From assembly GCA_025531455.1 (NCBI GenBank), contig JAMYHL010000070.1:186001-250000 (forward strand): 64,000 nt of DNA. The letters are read 5' to 3'. This document shows positions 12,542 to 26,310 of this stretch, one piece after another. The DNA comes from Apiotrichum sp. Y4204. Its lineage: Eukaryota; Basidiomycota; Tremellomycetes; Trichosporonales; Trichosporonaceae. The notes under the pieces are model-generated. The model saw nothing but the letters and a program-made list of their open reading frames with translations, was not told the DNA's origin and did not search any database. Position 1 is the first letter of the stretch. Each line of letters opens with the position of its first letter. The position numbers were made by a program, and so were the translations under genes.

Positions 12542-12661
12542 TTGCAGAGTTGACGGACAAAAACAATGATTCAAGGGTACTGCGAAATGGACCTATGTTG
12601 TGATACGGCGAGCAGTCTGCATTACAATGACTGACTACCTAACTGCTTTTCACGGACTGTC

Positions 12662-15600
12662 CTACTCGTTGCTCAGATCCACGACTTCAGGCTGCGGAAC
12701 CTCCTGGCGCTCCAGCCTTGTGACCGCTTCCGATCCCTCGCCAGGCTCAAGCACCTCCTCCGGTTCATCAACCTCGTTGACAAGCTCTTTGAGCTTGTCC
12801 AGAATGTCCTCATCTTCCTCGTGGGGCTCCCACCCGAGGAACCTCTTCGCCAGCTCCTCTGCGCGGTCCAACTCGTCGAGGTCCTCGTCCGTGAGCTGCG
12901 CGTCGATAAGCTTGGTGATTTGAAACTTGGAGACGCAGTCGCTGGGGTGAATGACAAATCCCAACACATACTCACCTAACGATCCGTGCGCGATCAACAA
13001 CTTCCCGTGGGATGCCATGAAGAAGGGCACATTCAGCCGCATTCGAAGTAGTGCACAGCGTTGGCACCAGCCTTGATGTAAGCTCGCCCCAGCCATCACT
13101 CACTTGTACAGATACGTCAGGGTATTGCTGCCCTCGGCGATGAAACTCTTCATGTGGCAGAAGATGATGGGCAGCGTCCTTTCAATAAAGTGCTGCGCGA
13201 ACAGTTCACTGGTGTGAGCTGAAAACTCTTGTCCTTAGCTCACTGATAATGGGTGAGGACCACCGTCCGGGGATTGGGGCCATTGAGCAGATGTGTAATG
13301 ACCCCTGCGAGGAGACCGGCCCCGTCACTCGATGTCGTTCCTGCGGTCAGTGATATGAACCTCCAGGATGCACACCTTTACCGAACTCGTCCAGGATCAA
13401 GAGAGACCGTTTTGTCGCGCCTCTGAGCGCCTGTGACACCTGACTTAGGTCGATCATGAACGCGGATGCAGCCTGAAGTGAATACTAGTCGCTAGGTAAG
13501 AACTCACTTTCGACGACGACTCGCGCGTTTGCACTCGAGTGAAGACTTGAGTCAGACGACTGATTACCTGCACTAGTTACTCTTGTCACAGATTCCAATC
13601 TCGGCGCTTTCTGCGGGCACAAAGCTTCCAATATGCGCCATGAACGTGATGAGAGCCACCTGTTTGCCGTATGCCGACTTGCCTGAGCCGTTTGCTCCGG
13701 TGACGACCATCTTCCCTCAGCTAGCGTCGCGACGTTTTCCTTACCATTCCAGCCCTGTCCTGCTCACCACCACCGTAGAGCACCGTATCGTTGTCAATGT
13801 ACTGCCCGGTGGGGACGTGCATGGCGTGCAGAGGATGAAAGCCCTTGCGGATTTTGAGAATCGGCTTCTCCCGCATGACAGGGCGCTGAAGGTCGAAGCG
13901 ATCGACAGCGTCGGCGAGGGCGAGGAGGCTGGGTCAACGCTGTCAGGCCAGCCAAATACTCACCAGTCCAGTTCCGCAATGGCTTCTCCGGCAGCATGCA
14001 GATTGTCTTCCACCTCCGGGAGCTTCTCGGCCAGGGCTTGCACCCATTCAATCTCGCGGTCTGTTCTCAGTCGACTGGTCTACCTACTGTGGGGCACCAG
14101 ACATACCCATGATCACATTGAGGAGATCTCCGAAGTGGTCGTCGAGCTGGTACATCTCTGGGGTTTTGAAGTATACCACATCAGTCTCAAACTGCTGCTC
14201 CCAGTCGGCAGGAATCAGACTCGGGTTCAGAAGACCATGAAGAGCTACGAGACAGCCCAGTTGGGGGAGGTACAGAACTTTGAGAGAGTCGCAAAGTTGA
14301 TTGGGAACTCGGAGGCCCAGTTCTTGTCCAGTGACGCTCTGCCCGGTTAGTGAGTGTGGAAGCATCACTCACCAAAAAGGCATCCAGTCCTGTACTGTCA
14401 ACTTCCGTCCTCGCACAACAGTTGGTCCTCACCCGCTAGTGTCTCACGCCACTCGTCCACTTCCTCGTCGATACCAGGACGGATAGTGACGTGTGGGGAC
14501 TGGCCGTCCTGGGAGGCGTCAAAGTCGATCTGTTGCTGTTCAGTATCTCCGAATCTGCCAGAAGCGTACCAGTTGGAGAATGTCGGTAAAGAATGTTTGA
14601 ACATTTCCGTTGAGGGCAGCTCCGATCTTTCATCAGCTTTGAGCTTGTTGCATCTTACCTTGTTTACAATCTCCAGCGAGCCGCGGAGAGTGAAAACTCC
14701 CAAACTATCCTTGACGCTCATCGCCGACTTGATGGACTGGAATGAGCTGAGCCTCTACAGTTTGGCAACTCACATCGACAAGCCCCAGCCAGTCCTTCCA
14801 TGACGCACGGCCGCCTCTGATCTTGTGGCAGTAAGTGGCAAAGTTCTTCACGCCCTTGAGCTCGCGCTTGATATTCCTGCGGACCTGGAAGTAATCGCGG
14901 GAGGAGAGGAGTTGAACAGCGTCGAGACGCTCGTTGATACGCTGGATGTTAATCAGTGGGCGGAGGAGCCATGTGTGGAACAGCTTGCGGCCAAGTGGTG
15001 TGACAGTTGTGTTAATGGTACCTGCCTAACTCAGTACTTTTCGCAGCCTCACATACCATTCAGCGAGAGTCCTGGTTTCGTCCGAAGCATGTGCATGTTT
15101 GCGTGGTTTTCGATATCGAAGACGCCAATGGAGCTCCTGTCAGAAAAGTTAGCGGGAAAACTCACGTCAGAGCGTCCTGGTTGATCATCATGTGTTCTTC
15201 CCTGCTGTCAGCTGGCTACCGTTTGTGTCGTAGCTCACAGATCCATGCTTTCAATGTCATCGAGTTCGAAGCCTCCAACTCCCGCAGCCTGCACCTCCGA
15301 GCTCTGGGTTCGAACAAGGTGGCTGAGGATGGCACCAGCGGCACACACCTGGCTTCAGCTTGACACAGGAAGCCAGCTCACGGCAAATGGAGCGTCAACA
15401 TTGACTCTGCATCCCAATTTGAGCAGCGAAAGCCGAAGCTTGCCCATCCCCGCTCCGTCTTCATTTTCATCATTTTCATCCTCCGCCTCTTGCTCGGGGA
15501 CGGAGGCTGAAGGCTGTCCACGGCCAGAATCGGACCATGACATGGTCCTCGAGGCGTTTGTAGTGGAGACGTTCCTCGGAAGGCGCACCGCCGCCAGGTG

Positions 15601-16295
15601 GTAGGCCGCCATGCTATGCGTGAACTGGCCATGCGGAAGGGTGACGAGCCTGACTGGTGGATTCTGGATGCCTGTGGGGTTAGGGCAATCTGAGGCAAGA
15701 AGGAAGACAGGTTACGGAGAGTACAATACCTGTGGCCTACGCACAGAAGTCGTCCATGAGCTTCTTGAGCTGGTCTGGCGCAGCGGATGAGAGCACAATC
15801 TCGTCTGGCTGGAACTGCTCCACCACTGAACGTCAGCTCAGGAAGGAAGTTAGCCTGACATAGAATGGCAAGGTCCCAGCCCCAGGTATCTTTCGTGTCC
15901 TCGAGGACTTGGAGACGGCGCGTCTCGGGGTCGAAGTACGCGGCTGCGAGATTGTTCTGCCCCGGCGCGTGGAGGGCGAGCACCTGGGTAAGTGATCGTG
16001 GGCACGTCATATCACCCACTTTGGCTCCGATAATCTCCTCCTCTTCCTCTTCGGGGAAAGGCTGGAGATTGGGTGCCGCCATGGGTTGCGGAGCATGCAT
16101 GGTGGGCGGAGCGTACATTGTATGCATGGGTGCGGGAGAGCGGTGAGTGCCGCTGCTCACGGGGCTCGGGGGAAGGTCATAGCTGAAGGTGCTCTCTCGC
16201 CGGCGAACGTTGCGTGGATCTTGCTCAACCCTTTCCGATATCTCGGACGTCGTGCGCTTGTGAAGGGGTTGGGAACGGCTGCCAAAGCTCGCCAT
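12662..16295 (-). CDS. MSH5: MutS homologue MSH5 (meiotic crossover factor)
   Basis: The span is joined from many exons (at least a dozen introns). MSH5 forms MutSgamma with MSH4, stabilising recombination intermediates and promoting meiotic crossovers rather than mismatch repair. The N-terminus (from ATG 16293-16295, [14 protein letters not shown]) has an acidic [13 protein letters not shown] stretch, then [14 protein letters not shown]. The lever/core has [16 protein letters not shown] and [20 protein letters not shown]. The ATPase has Walker [18 protein letters not shown] and [15 protein letters not shown], a signature close to MSH5 in other eukaryotes, and Walker [12 protein letters not shown] then [12 protein letters not shown]. 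The helix-turn-helix end [31 protein letters not shown] is reassembled across an intron. A ~90-residue acidic tail follows, ending at 12662. Its presence implies retained meiotic machinery. Internal exon edges were only partly checked. Confidence 0.93.
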
Positions 16296-16896
16296 GATGG
16301 CGTTTTAGTGGATGGGGTCGCAACTGGTGAGTAGATGAAGAGGGGAGATGAGGAAAGAGAATTAATCAAAGGAGAAAAGAGGTTGAGAATTGAGGATGTA
16401 TTCACAGTAGAAAACGATGGAGGGAAGACAAGGCCACAGAGGTTCAGAAAGCGACCGTCCGATACGAGATGAGTCAACTCGCGTCAGGGAGGAAGACATG
16501 AAAGTCCGGTGGATGCATTGTCAGCGCTTGATCGCCGCGACGATCAGTCAGTAGATCGTAGAATGTTCTCAAGTGCGGATATGGACTGTAAAGCATATGA
16601 ACTCTGGCTTCTCTGCAGAGCTCCCACTCCATTTGCACAAACGAGCCTCAGTACCTCAGTGACATTGTGTGTTTGCTTGTGGTTTAACAGTACTACAGCG
16701 GTTTTCAGATGATATGATCGTTGGCGAGGGAATGTTGTGATAATGGAGACATCGAGACAGTATTCAAGGGAAGCAGAACGACTCGGCTGGGATGAGAGAA
16801 ATGGTGCTGATGAGAGAAGGGGTATGTATGGGACAGTGCTGAATAGAAATGTGGCCCGGCTGAGGAGCCTTCTACCTACAAGTCAAAATCAGAGCG
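16296..16896. other. MSH5 upstream region / PAP1 3' flank
   Basis: About 600 bases. It holds the MSH5 promoter (to the right of its ATG) and the probable 3' UTR of the poly(A) polymerase gene transcribed towards it. A purine-rich stretch (GAGGAAAGAGAATTAATC) occurs near 16350. No ORF is supported. Confidence 0.45.
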
Positions 16897-19512
<2,616 letters not shown>

Positions 19513-20512
19513 TGTGGTCTATCAGCGGTGATCTGTTCGAGATAGAAAGTGGAGGGGGAACAATAGAGCTGGCGAACGGAGCCTCGCCGTATGATGGAGA
19601 GTGATGCCCAGCTGCTCGCTCGACTCGAATTTATAGGTTGGCAACGTTGCGCAGGGTGATGAATCCGTTCGGCAGAGGCAGCGCGATAGTACGGATGAAA
19701 GATGCCAGACGAGAAATACACACGCGCACACACGGATGATGGTCTATAATTTCTTGGTTATGAGGAAGGGAGAGAACAACAAAACGCGCGCACTCCATCA
19801 TTCATCATCCACAATTGCTGCGCGCCGTGCGAGACCTCCGCCTGTTGTGTGGTCGCCGGTGGAGGTGACCGCCAATAATGAATGACGGATGTATTTGGTG
19901 GCTCACTGTACCCCGATTGCGCGGTCGTGCGGGTTGCGCAATAGTGCGGGTTGTGTGGCTGTGGCACCCCATCTGGTAGTGGCGGCGACTTGTCTGGAAG
20001 TCTGGAACGTTGTGGCCATCATCACCCTTTCGCATTGAGACCTCTGCGTCGCTCTGGTTATTGTCTGTGTCACACAGTCACACAGTGGACAATGTCTACG
20101 ACAGCATGTGTACATCGCGGTAGAAGCTTGCATTCATCACTGGTCCAGCCACATTCAAACGTCCACCGATTCACATCTCTGACCGCATGTCTTGCAGCCT
20201 TCCTTTTACGTGTGCATTTCAAACATCGTCGCGATTCCACACATGTGGGACATTTTCTACTCGACAACTGAGGTAGGAGATGTGTTCTTCGAGACAGCTT
20301 TCCACCGCTCGAACGCGACTGTCCGTAATGTCTGACCAAGCTGGCTGAGCAGGAATCCCCTAATGCCTTCCTTATCACTCTCGGGAATCGGCATCTACAC
20401 GCCGGTGCTTCTATTCCGTGCTTCTATTCCCAGGGGTCATAATAAGTACATGTGAGATCTATTATCAGACCGCAGGACGCATGCTGATGAGGTGTAAGAT
20501 GTTTTGAGGCGC
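19513..20512. other. PAP1 promoter region and BAT 3' flank
   Basis: 1.0 kb without a supported gene. The right part, next to the aminotransferase stop, is lower in GC. The left part contains the PAP1 promoter. No tRNA, repeat or protein-like frame was recognised. Confidence 0.45.
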
Positions 20513-22194
20513 CTAGGCAGCAGTGGTCTCCTGGCCGTCAACGTCGTGCTCGCGGGCGGGGCCGTCCCACTTGGGGATGACATAGGACCAGTCGCCGTGC
20601 TCGATCTTGCCGCGCTGGATACCGGTCATGGTGTCACGGATGGTCTTGATGATGGAGTTGGCAGGGATCTTGTACAGCTCGCCGTTGTACTGAATCTCGC
20701 CGATCTGGACGACAACGACACCTGTAGAGTTAGCTGACTCCGTGCTTCCGCGAGGGCTGGGATCAAACTGCTTCGGGAACGGGCATACCGCCATCACTTC
20801 AACACCACTCCAAGCTCGCCTTGCTACTCACCAGTGCCGCAGCCGAACATTCTGAACGATCAGTAAAGAAAGACACTTGTTAACCTACCCCTTGAGCGAT
20901 CCGTCCTTGGTGCCCTCGATGATTTCGGCCATGGGGATGTCGCGCTCGACGACACGGATGTTCTTGGGAAGGCCGGGGAGGGGGAACTCGGCCTTGCCAG
21001 AGGCGTGGTCGTTGAGGAGCTCGATGATCGACGCACGAGTGACACCGGGAAGGACAATGCCGTTGTCAAGCGACATGGTGACAAACTCGAGGACTGGCAA
21101 GTGTTAGGGACTGGGATCAAACTCAAAAGATGTCACTCACAGCCGTCCTTGGCCTCCTTGATGATCCAAACGTTCATGGCACCGGCCTCCGAAATGTAGT
21201 CCTCCTTGCCGTGGAGCCACAGCGACATGGCAAATCCAGGCTTCTTGGCGACCGACACGGTGCCGTAGTTGGCACCGAGCTTGTACGAGCCGGTTCCTCC
21301 GGGCCAGGCGCGAATGTATTTGTTGCAAGCGTCGAGGCGAAGACCGGTGCCGTCGGCAGACGAGTAGAGGCCCTTGCCAAGGTTGGCCGAGGTGACGACG
21401 TAGAGGAGGGCCTCGGAAGCGTAGGCGTCCTCTTTAATGCCGAACGACTCCGAAGTCTCAAGAAGGGTAGGGCGGATGTACAGGTTGTCGCCGTCGCCCT
21501 GGGGAACCAGGTCGGCCTCTGCGCACGGTCAGTCTCGCAATGTCGGGCTTGGCGGATTTGACCGAGAAGTCGCGCAAAAGATTACTCACCGAGGGCGAGA
21601 AGCTTGCTCATGAGGTCGAGGAGCTCAGCATTGTCCCACTCAGCCTGTAGGTCAGATACTGCGGCGATTCATAGCAAACGCACAGGAAGTCCGACACGGG
21701 CGGCAGAGCGCTTGAGGCGGTCAAAGTTCTTGTTAGGGCGGAAGAGACGGAGCTGGCCTGAAGGTTAGCTCGAGCAAAAGCAGGACTTCTTGGCTTGTTA
21801 CAACTACTCACCCTGCTCGTCCTTGTAGCACTTGGAACGGTCAGTACTGTCCACATGAGTAGTTTACCTTCATGCCTTCGAAGCAGGTAACGGCGCTACA
21901 TGTCAACAAGGCTCACAGCGATGTCACTCGGTACCCACTACTGGAGGACGCCGGCAAGGGGGTCAAGCGAAATCTCGGCACGCGGGCTGATCTTGGGCTG
22001 ACCCCATCCCGAGGAGCGGTTCCAAGGAATGGTGAGCATGTACCTGGTTGTCAACAACGTGCCTTTCCTTGGTGCTCATGTGCTCATGTGTTTGCTTACC
22101 TGCCATAGCCGGCCTTGTCGGCGGGCGGCTTGTGTGCCGGCGACACGGGCGCAAAGTAGAGGGGGTTAGCCTTGAGCGGGGCCTGGGCGGACAT
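20513..22194 (-). CDS. BAT1: Branched-chain amino acid aminotransferase
   Basis: A PLP-dependent class IV aminotransferase that interconverts Leu/Ile/Val with their 2-oxo acids, the last step of their synthesis and the first of their breakdown. About nine exons. The N-terminus (ATG at 22192-22194) reads MSAQAPLKANPLYFAPVSPA, then YMLTIPWNRSSGWGQPKI and AVTCFEGMKCYKDEQGQLRL. The PLP lysine lies in GGTGSYKLGANYG. Also present are LWLHGKEDYISEAGAMNVW, the family's EVGTMN-like segment, and LDNGIVLPGVTRASIIELL. The C-terminus is GEIQYNGELYKIPANSIIKTIRDTMTG. The first residues are not presequence-like, so the cytosolic isozyme is more likely; fungi often have a mitochondrial paralogue as well. Exon joints at FGCGTG/GVVVV and LHAVTCFEGM were checked; others were inferred. 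Confidence 0.94.
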
Positions 22195-25100
22195 GGTGGT
22201 TAAAGTGTATGTACAGGAATGAACAAGGAGAGTAGGGCTCGTTATATGCACAACAGGGAGCAACTGGCAACTGGACAGAGTTGATGTGGGCCAGGACAAA
22301 GGTCGGTGCTGACTCTGAGGTGGAGGGCCATTACCCCACTCGAGTCGACGGCGTTCAGACTTTTTGGCTGGCTGATGCATGACCGATTGATTGATTGTCT
22401 CACTCGGCTCTAGATTAGGGGGCCTGCCTTGAGGGAGATCCGGCCGCGCCGGCAGGAGGGCCAGATGTCCGTAATCGGTGAGCTGCGATCAAAACAAGCT
22501 ACACCGAAATGACATCTGTAAAACAGCCAGGAATCAGGGCGTTCTGTGAGTCTGTTGCTGTTGCAGTTGTAGTTGCAGTTGCATGCATATAATGAAGCTT
22601 CAACGGTGATCCACTAGCAGCTTGGTAGCCTCAACGCCGAGCGTTGCCTCTGGCCTAACGATGGCGCTTCGAGGGGGAGGCTTTTCAGGCTTTGAGTGGC
22701 AGCTGAGCCAAGAAGCAGAACGGCTCACTGCAGCTAGCGAAGCGAGGATGGAAGGCCTGAGACAGAGAAGAAGCGGAGGTACTCGTTCTCGAAGTTCGGA
22801 TGCCGGAGTGGTACAGTCCGGGCCTGGTTAGTCGCGCTTGAGAAGCATGCCCAACATACACGTTTCCATCTGTCGCGTCATTGAACGTTGTATTCATGCG
22901 CTCATGGCCACGACGCGTGCGTTTGCGTGCTGGGCCACGTTATCAACAGATACAAGGCATAGAGTTCTGAGAGTTACGAGCAGACAAGCCAAGATGGGAT
23001 AAACGGGGTCGAGGAACCAGGAATTACAAGTTTGCAGGCCGCTCTCTTGCCCCGCTTCTGCCCGCGACGCGTCGCAATGGGAACATGATCATCTGATCTT
23101 CAAGGTCATGTAATATGTAGGATCATTTCGAGTTGAGGGACAATCCCCCTGTCAAGCTCGCGGATCCGTGATCGTCCGGGACCTGGGCTACCTGTTGTGC
23201 GTGCCGCAGAGTGACACCCTCGGGACCTGGGAGCTCCCTCGGGGCCTCGGAGCTGCGGAGCCTGGCTCAGATCTTGCTGTACCTGGTAGCCTGGCTGGGA
23301 TAGTACACTCGAGTGGCACTGTGTGGGCCGGGAGCTGCAACGGGAGCTGCGACTGTTTGGGAATGCGCCACTCGAGGCGTTTGGCTATAACTCCGAAGAG
23401 AGGCACAGAACGCCGAGACACCCACAAGCAGTGTTTGTTTGCAGTGTAGGGGTGGAGGTGGAAGGAATGGGAAGAGAGGAAACAACTCGACAGTGCCCTG
23501 GCAGAGCGCCTAGAGGTCCCTGAAAGCTGCTGAACAAGGAAGGACGCGGACACGGCAGAGCAGCAGAGGCTCCCGGCCTCGGGAAGGAGGCCCGGATAAT
23601 CTATTGTGAATGAGACAACACTGGGGTCCTGCGGCTCTCCTGGGTCGTTCAATTAGCACCTCTCCTCTGCTCATTTGCATCATCAGTCAACCCCCCGACT
23701 GCCATATATGAAGTCCACGGAAATATCCCAGATAGGAAGTACTCAGATCACCAAAGGTGTGTCACTGCCGCATGCGGAGGAGGAGAGGATCGAGGTATCA
23801 AGAGGATCGCAGTAACAAGAGTAGAACGTGCATCGCCCGTCCTCTGATCCACTGATCCTCTGGCCGTGCCGGAGCTCTCGCCGCTTTAGCTGCCTTGGGT
23901 CGTGCACGACTTGAGCGCGGTACATCACCACCACATCACCACACGACCCTTAATGTCGCAATGTCCATTTGCCACCCTGTGTACCGCAAGGGCCTGATCA
24001 TGCTGCATACAAATTGGCATGCCAACATGATCAATATTAGCAACGGGCACAATCAATACGAAGGACTTTTGCATGGTGAGGATGCTCGACACAAGCCAAC
24101 GCGCCAAACTATGCATGCCACATGCAAGTATGTGCCAATACATATCGCTTATCACCGTCCACTTACCTCTGCTGGACCAGGGATCGCCTCGAACGAGAAG
24201 GTTGTGTAGAGCCTAGTGTAGTGTCTAGTGCCATTGCTAGTCCATGTCGACAAAACACTTGGTTGCTTGGTTGACTGTAATACTGTAAAGCTGCAGATAG
24301 ATTGTCCAGGCGGAAAAGGAGAGACATTGAATCGAGAACTATTTGCCTGACCAACCCCTGCTCTGCCTCTCATCTCCGTCGTGCCTCTCCTGAGGACCTA
24401 CAGTCTCCCTCCTCTTTGCCCCGGCTTGGCTCGCGTGCCGCTTCAGGGAACATACCTGACATTTCCTTCCTTCTGCTGCGTGTTGCAAATCTCCTTTATC
24501 CTTGGACGGCCAAACCCTCGGTCTTGATGCCATGTTTGCTCGTGGCTCAAAAGGCCCCTCTCCCTTTGCGGGGGGCGCAGCTTTGCGGCTGTGTGTGGTG
24601 GTATCGAATCCGGGAAAGACCAAACAGCAGGGCACAAGGTGAGTGTGGCGCTGGCGCGTTGGGTTTCTGGATGCTGGAGGAGCCGGGTGAGCCTGAGTCT
24701 GAGCCTAGGCTGAGCCTTTGAGGAGCTTTATATGAGCTCGGTTGCCAGATGTACAGACCGTACAGGCCGTACAGGCATGCAGAGGGTGTGGTGGCCATAT
24801 GGCAAAAAGGGACCAAAGGGGGGAAGAAGAGAGAGAGCTGCAGGGGCAGCGAGTATATGTGTTGTGTGGCAGTAGTTGTTTCTGTGTGTGGTTTGAAAGG
24901 CAGAGTGGTCGTGCGTAGCTCGTGCTGCTTTGCATGCATCATCCTCGAGGATCCTCCCCCCTCCATCCCCCCTCAGGCCCCAGGCCTTACCAAAGCGACG
25001 GCATCCCAGCCCAACAGCGATCCATCCACCACAACTGAGCCTTCAGCATGCTGAGCCTGTCCCAGCCCTGGCCGCGCGGCATCGACAGGCCCCCTCTGTA

Positions 25101-26310
25101 CCCCGTCTAGCTCTGGCCTCTGGCCCAGCCCCCATATTCCCCCCCCGCTTTCTTCCCTCCCCCCCAACCACCACCCACCACGACCGGGCACGACGGCCAC
25201 CACCACACCATCCCTCCGCCGCTCGCCGTCGCTTGTTCATCATCCTCCACTACATCCACCCTCGCCCTCGTTACCTCCATTTTCCTTTTGCATCCACCCC
25301 ATCCCACCTCATACATACTCATCTCCTACACATCCGGACGCCCCCATCTGCCGCCGACGCCGCCATCGACGTCCCCGCTTCGGCCCACCCACCCCCGTCC
25401 TCCTCCGACCCACTCTCCCACCTTGCCCCCGTCACTCATCTCCCTGTACCCTCCGCTCGTGTCTACGCGTCTCCCACATCTTACACATAACCTTGAACCA
25501 ACCACATCACACCCACAATATACTCCCTTTTGTTGACAACAACAACCACATCCACCTACACCCGCAGCACATTACCGCAACCTTTGCATCACTGCATCCC
25601 GCTTCCTGTTGCCTTTGCACAGACTTGTCGGCGCCAACACTCTTTCACCGTCACGAGCTCTGACTTCCCTGCCACCGCCACTGCCGGTAACTGCATCCAC
25701 CATCGCAGCGACGCGCACGCACCTCGGCCTGTTCCATCTCCCTTTCCCAGCGCGATCCATCGCGCGTTTTGTGTATCCAGATCGCGTTCCACGCTGTGAA
25801 AAGCGGTATTACGCGTCTCCGGTCTCTCTCGATATACAGGACTAACCTGCATCCATCGTGTAAGGGTTTTACTCGACCCGTCGAGCAATCCACTGTAACT
25901 GCTCTGAATCAAGACTGGCGACTTTGCTCAAGTTCCACATACTTGGATCTCCGTCTCCGTATCCATCTACCATCAACACACGAGCCCAGCCCATCGCTCG
26001 ACCGGCTTCCGTCCCCCTGGTGTTATTGCAACCCTGTACTGCTAATACGCCAGGTCCTCGTTTGGAAGCTTCCTTCAGACGATAGGCTCTGAACTGGGTA
26101 CGCACATCACGCCATCCACGACATCGCAGAAGATCGGAAGACGAGAGCACACCCGCGACAGCCTGCCGATCTAGTTCCGTGTCCAAACCCCTCTATCTCT
26201 GCAGCGTTAAACAACCTGCATCCATCCCCAAACGACACGGCGCGACCCGCGACGCGCGCTGTGAGAACGCTATCAGTCCCATCCACCATCTCCAGCACCA
26301 TTGCTCAAAG
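22195..26310. other. 4.1 kb divergent spacer with long pyrimidine-rich leader
   Basis: The spacer separates BAT (minus) from the WHI3-like gene (plus). No gene is supported. From about 24950 to 25600 the plus strand is strongly C/T-rich with runs of CCCCC, CACCACC and CTCC. The Pro/His/Ser-rich open frame there (24930-25490) is a by-product of that composition. The most economical reading is a long promoter and 5' leader of the WHI3-like gene, possibly 1 kb or more, with upstream ATGs. Small repeats occur at about 22547-22585 (TTGCAGTTG units) and 24749-24776 (three GTACAG copies). Confidence 0.45.

Noticed and set aside
24930..25490. 186-codon Pro/His/Ser open frame
   Set aside because: A translation of a C/T-rich tract with no conserved motif; more likely leader or promoter of the downstream gene.
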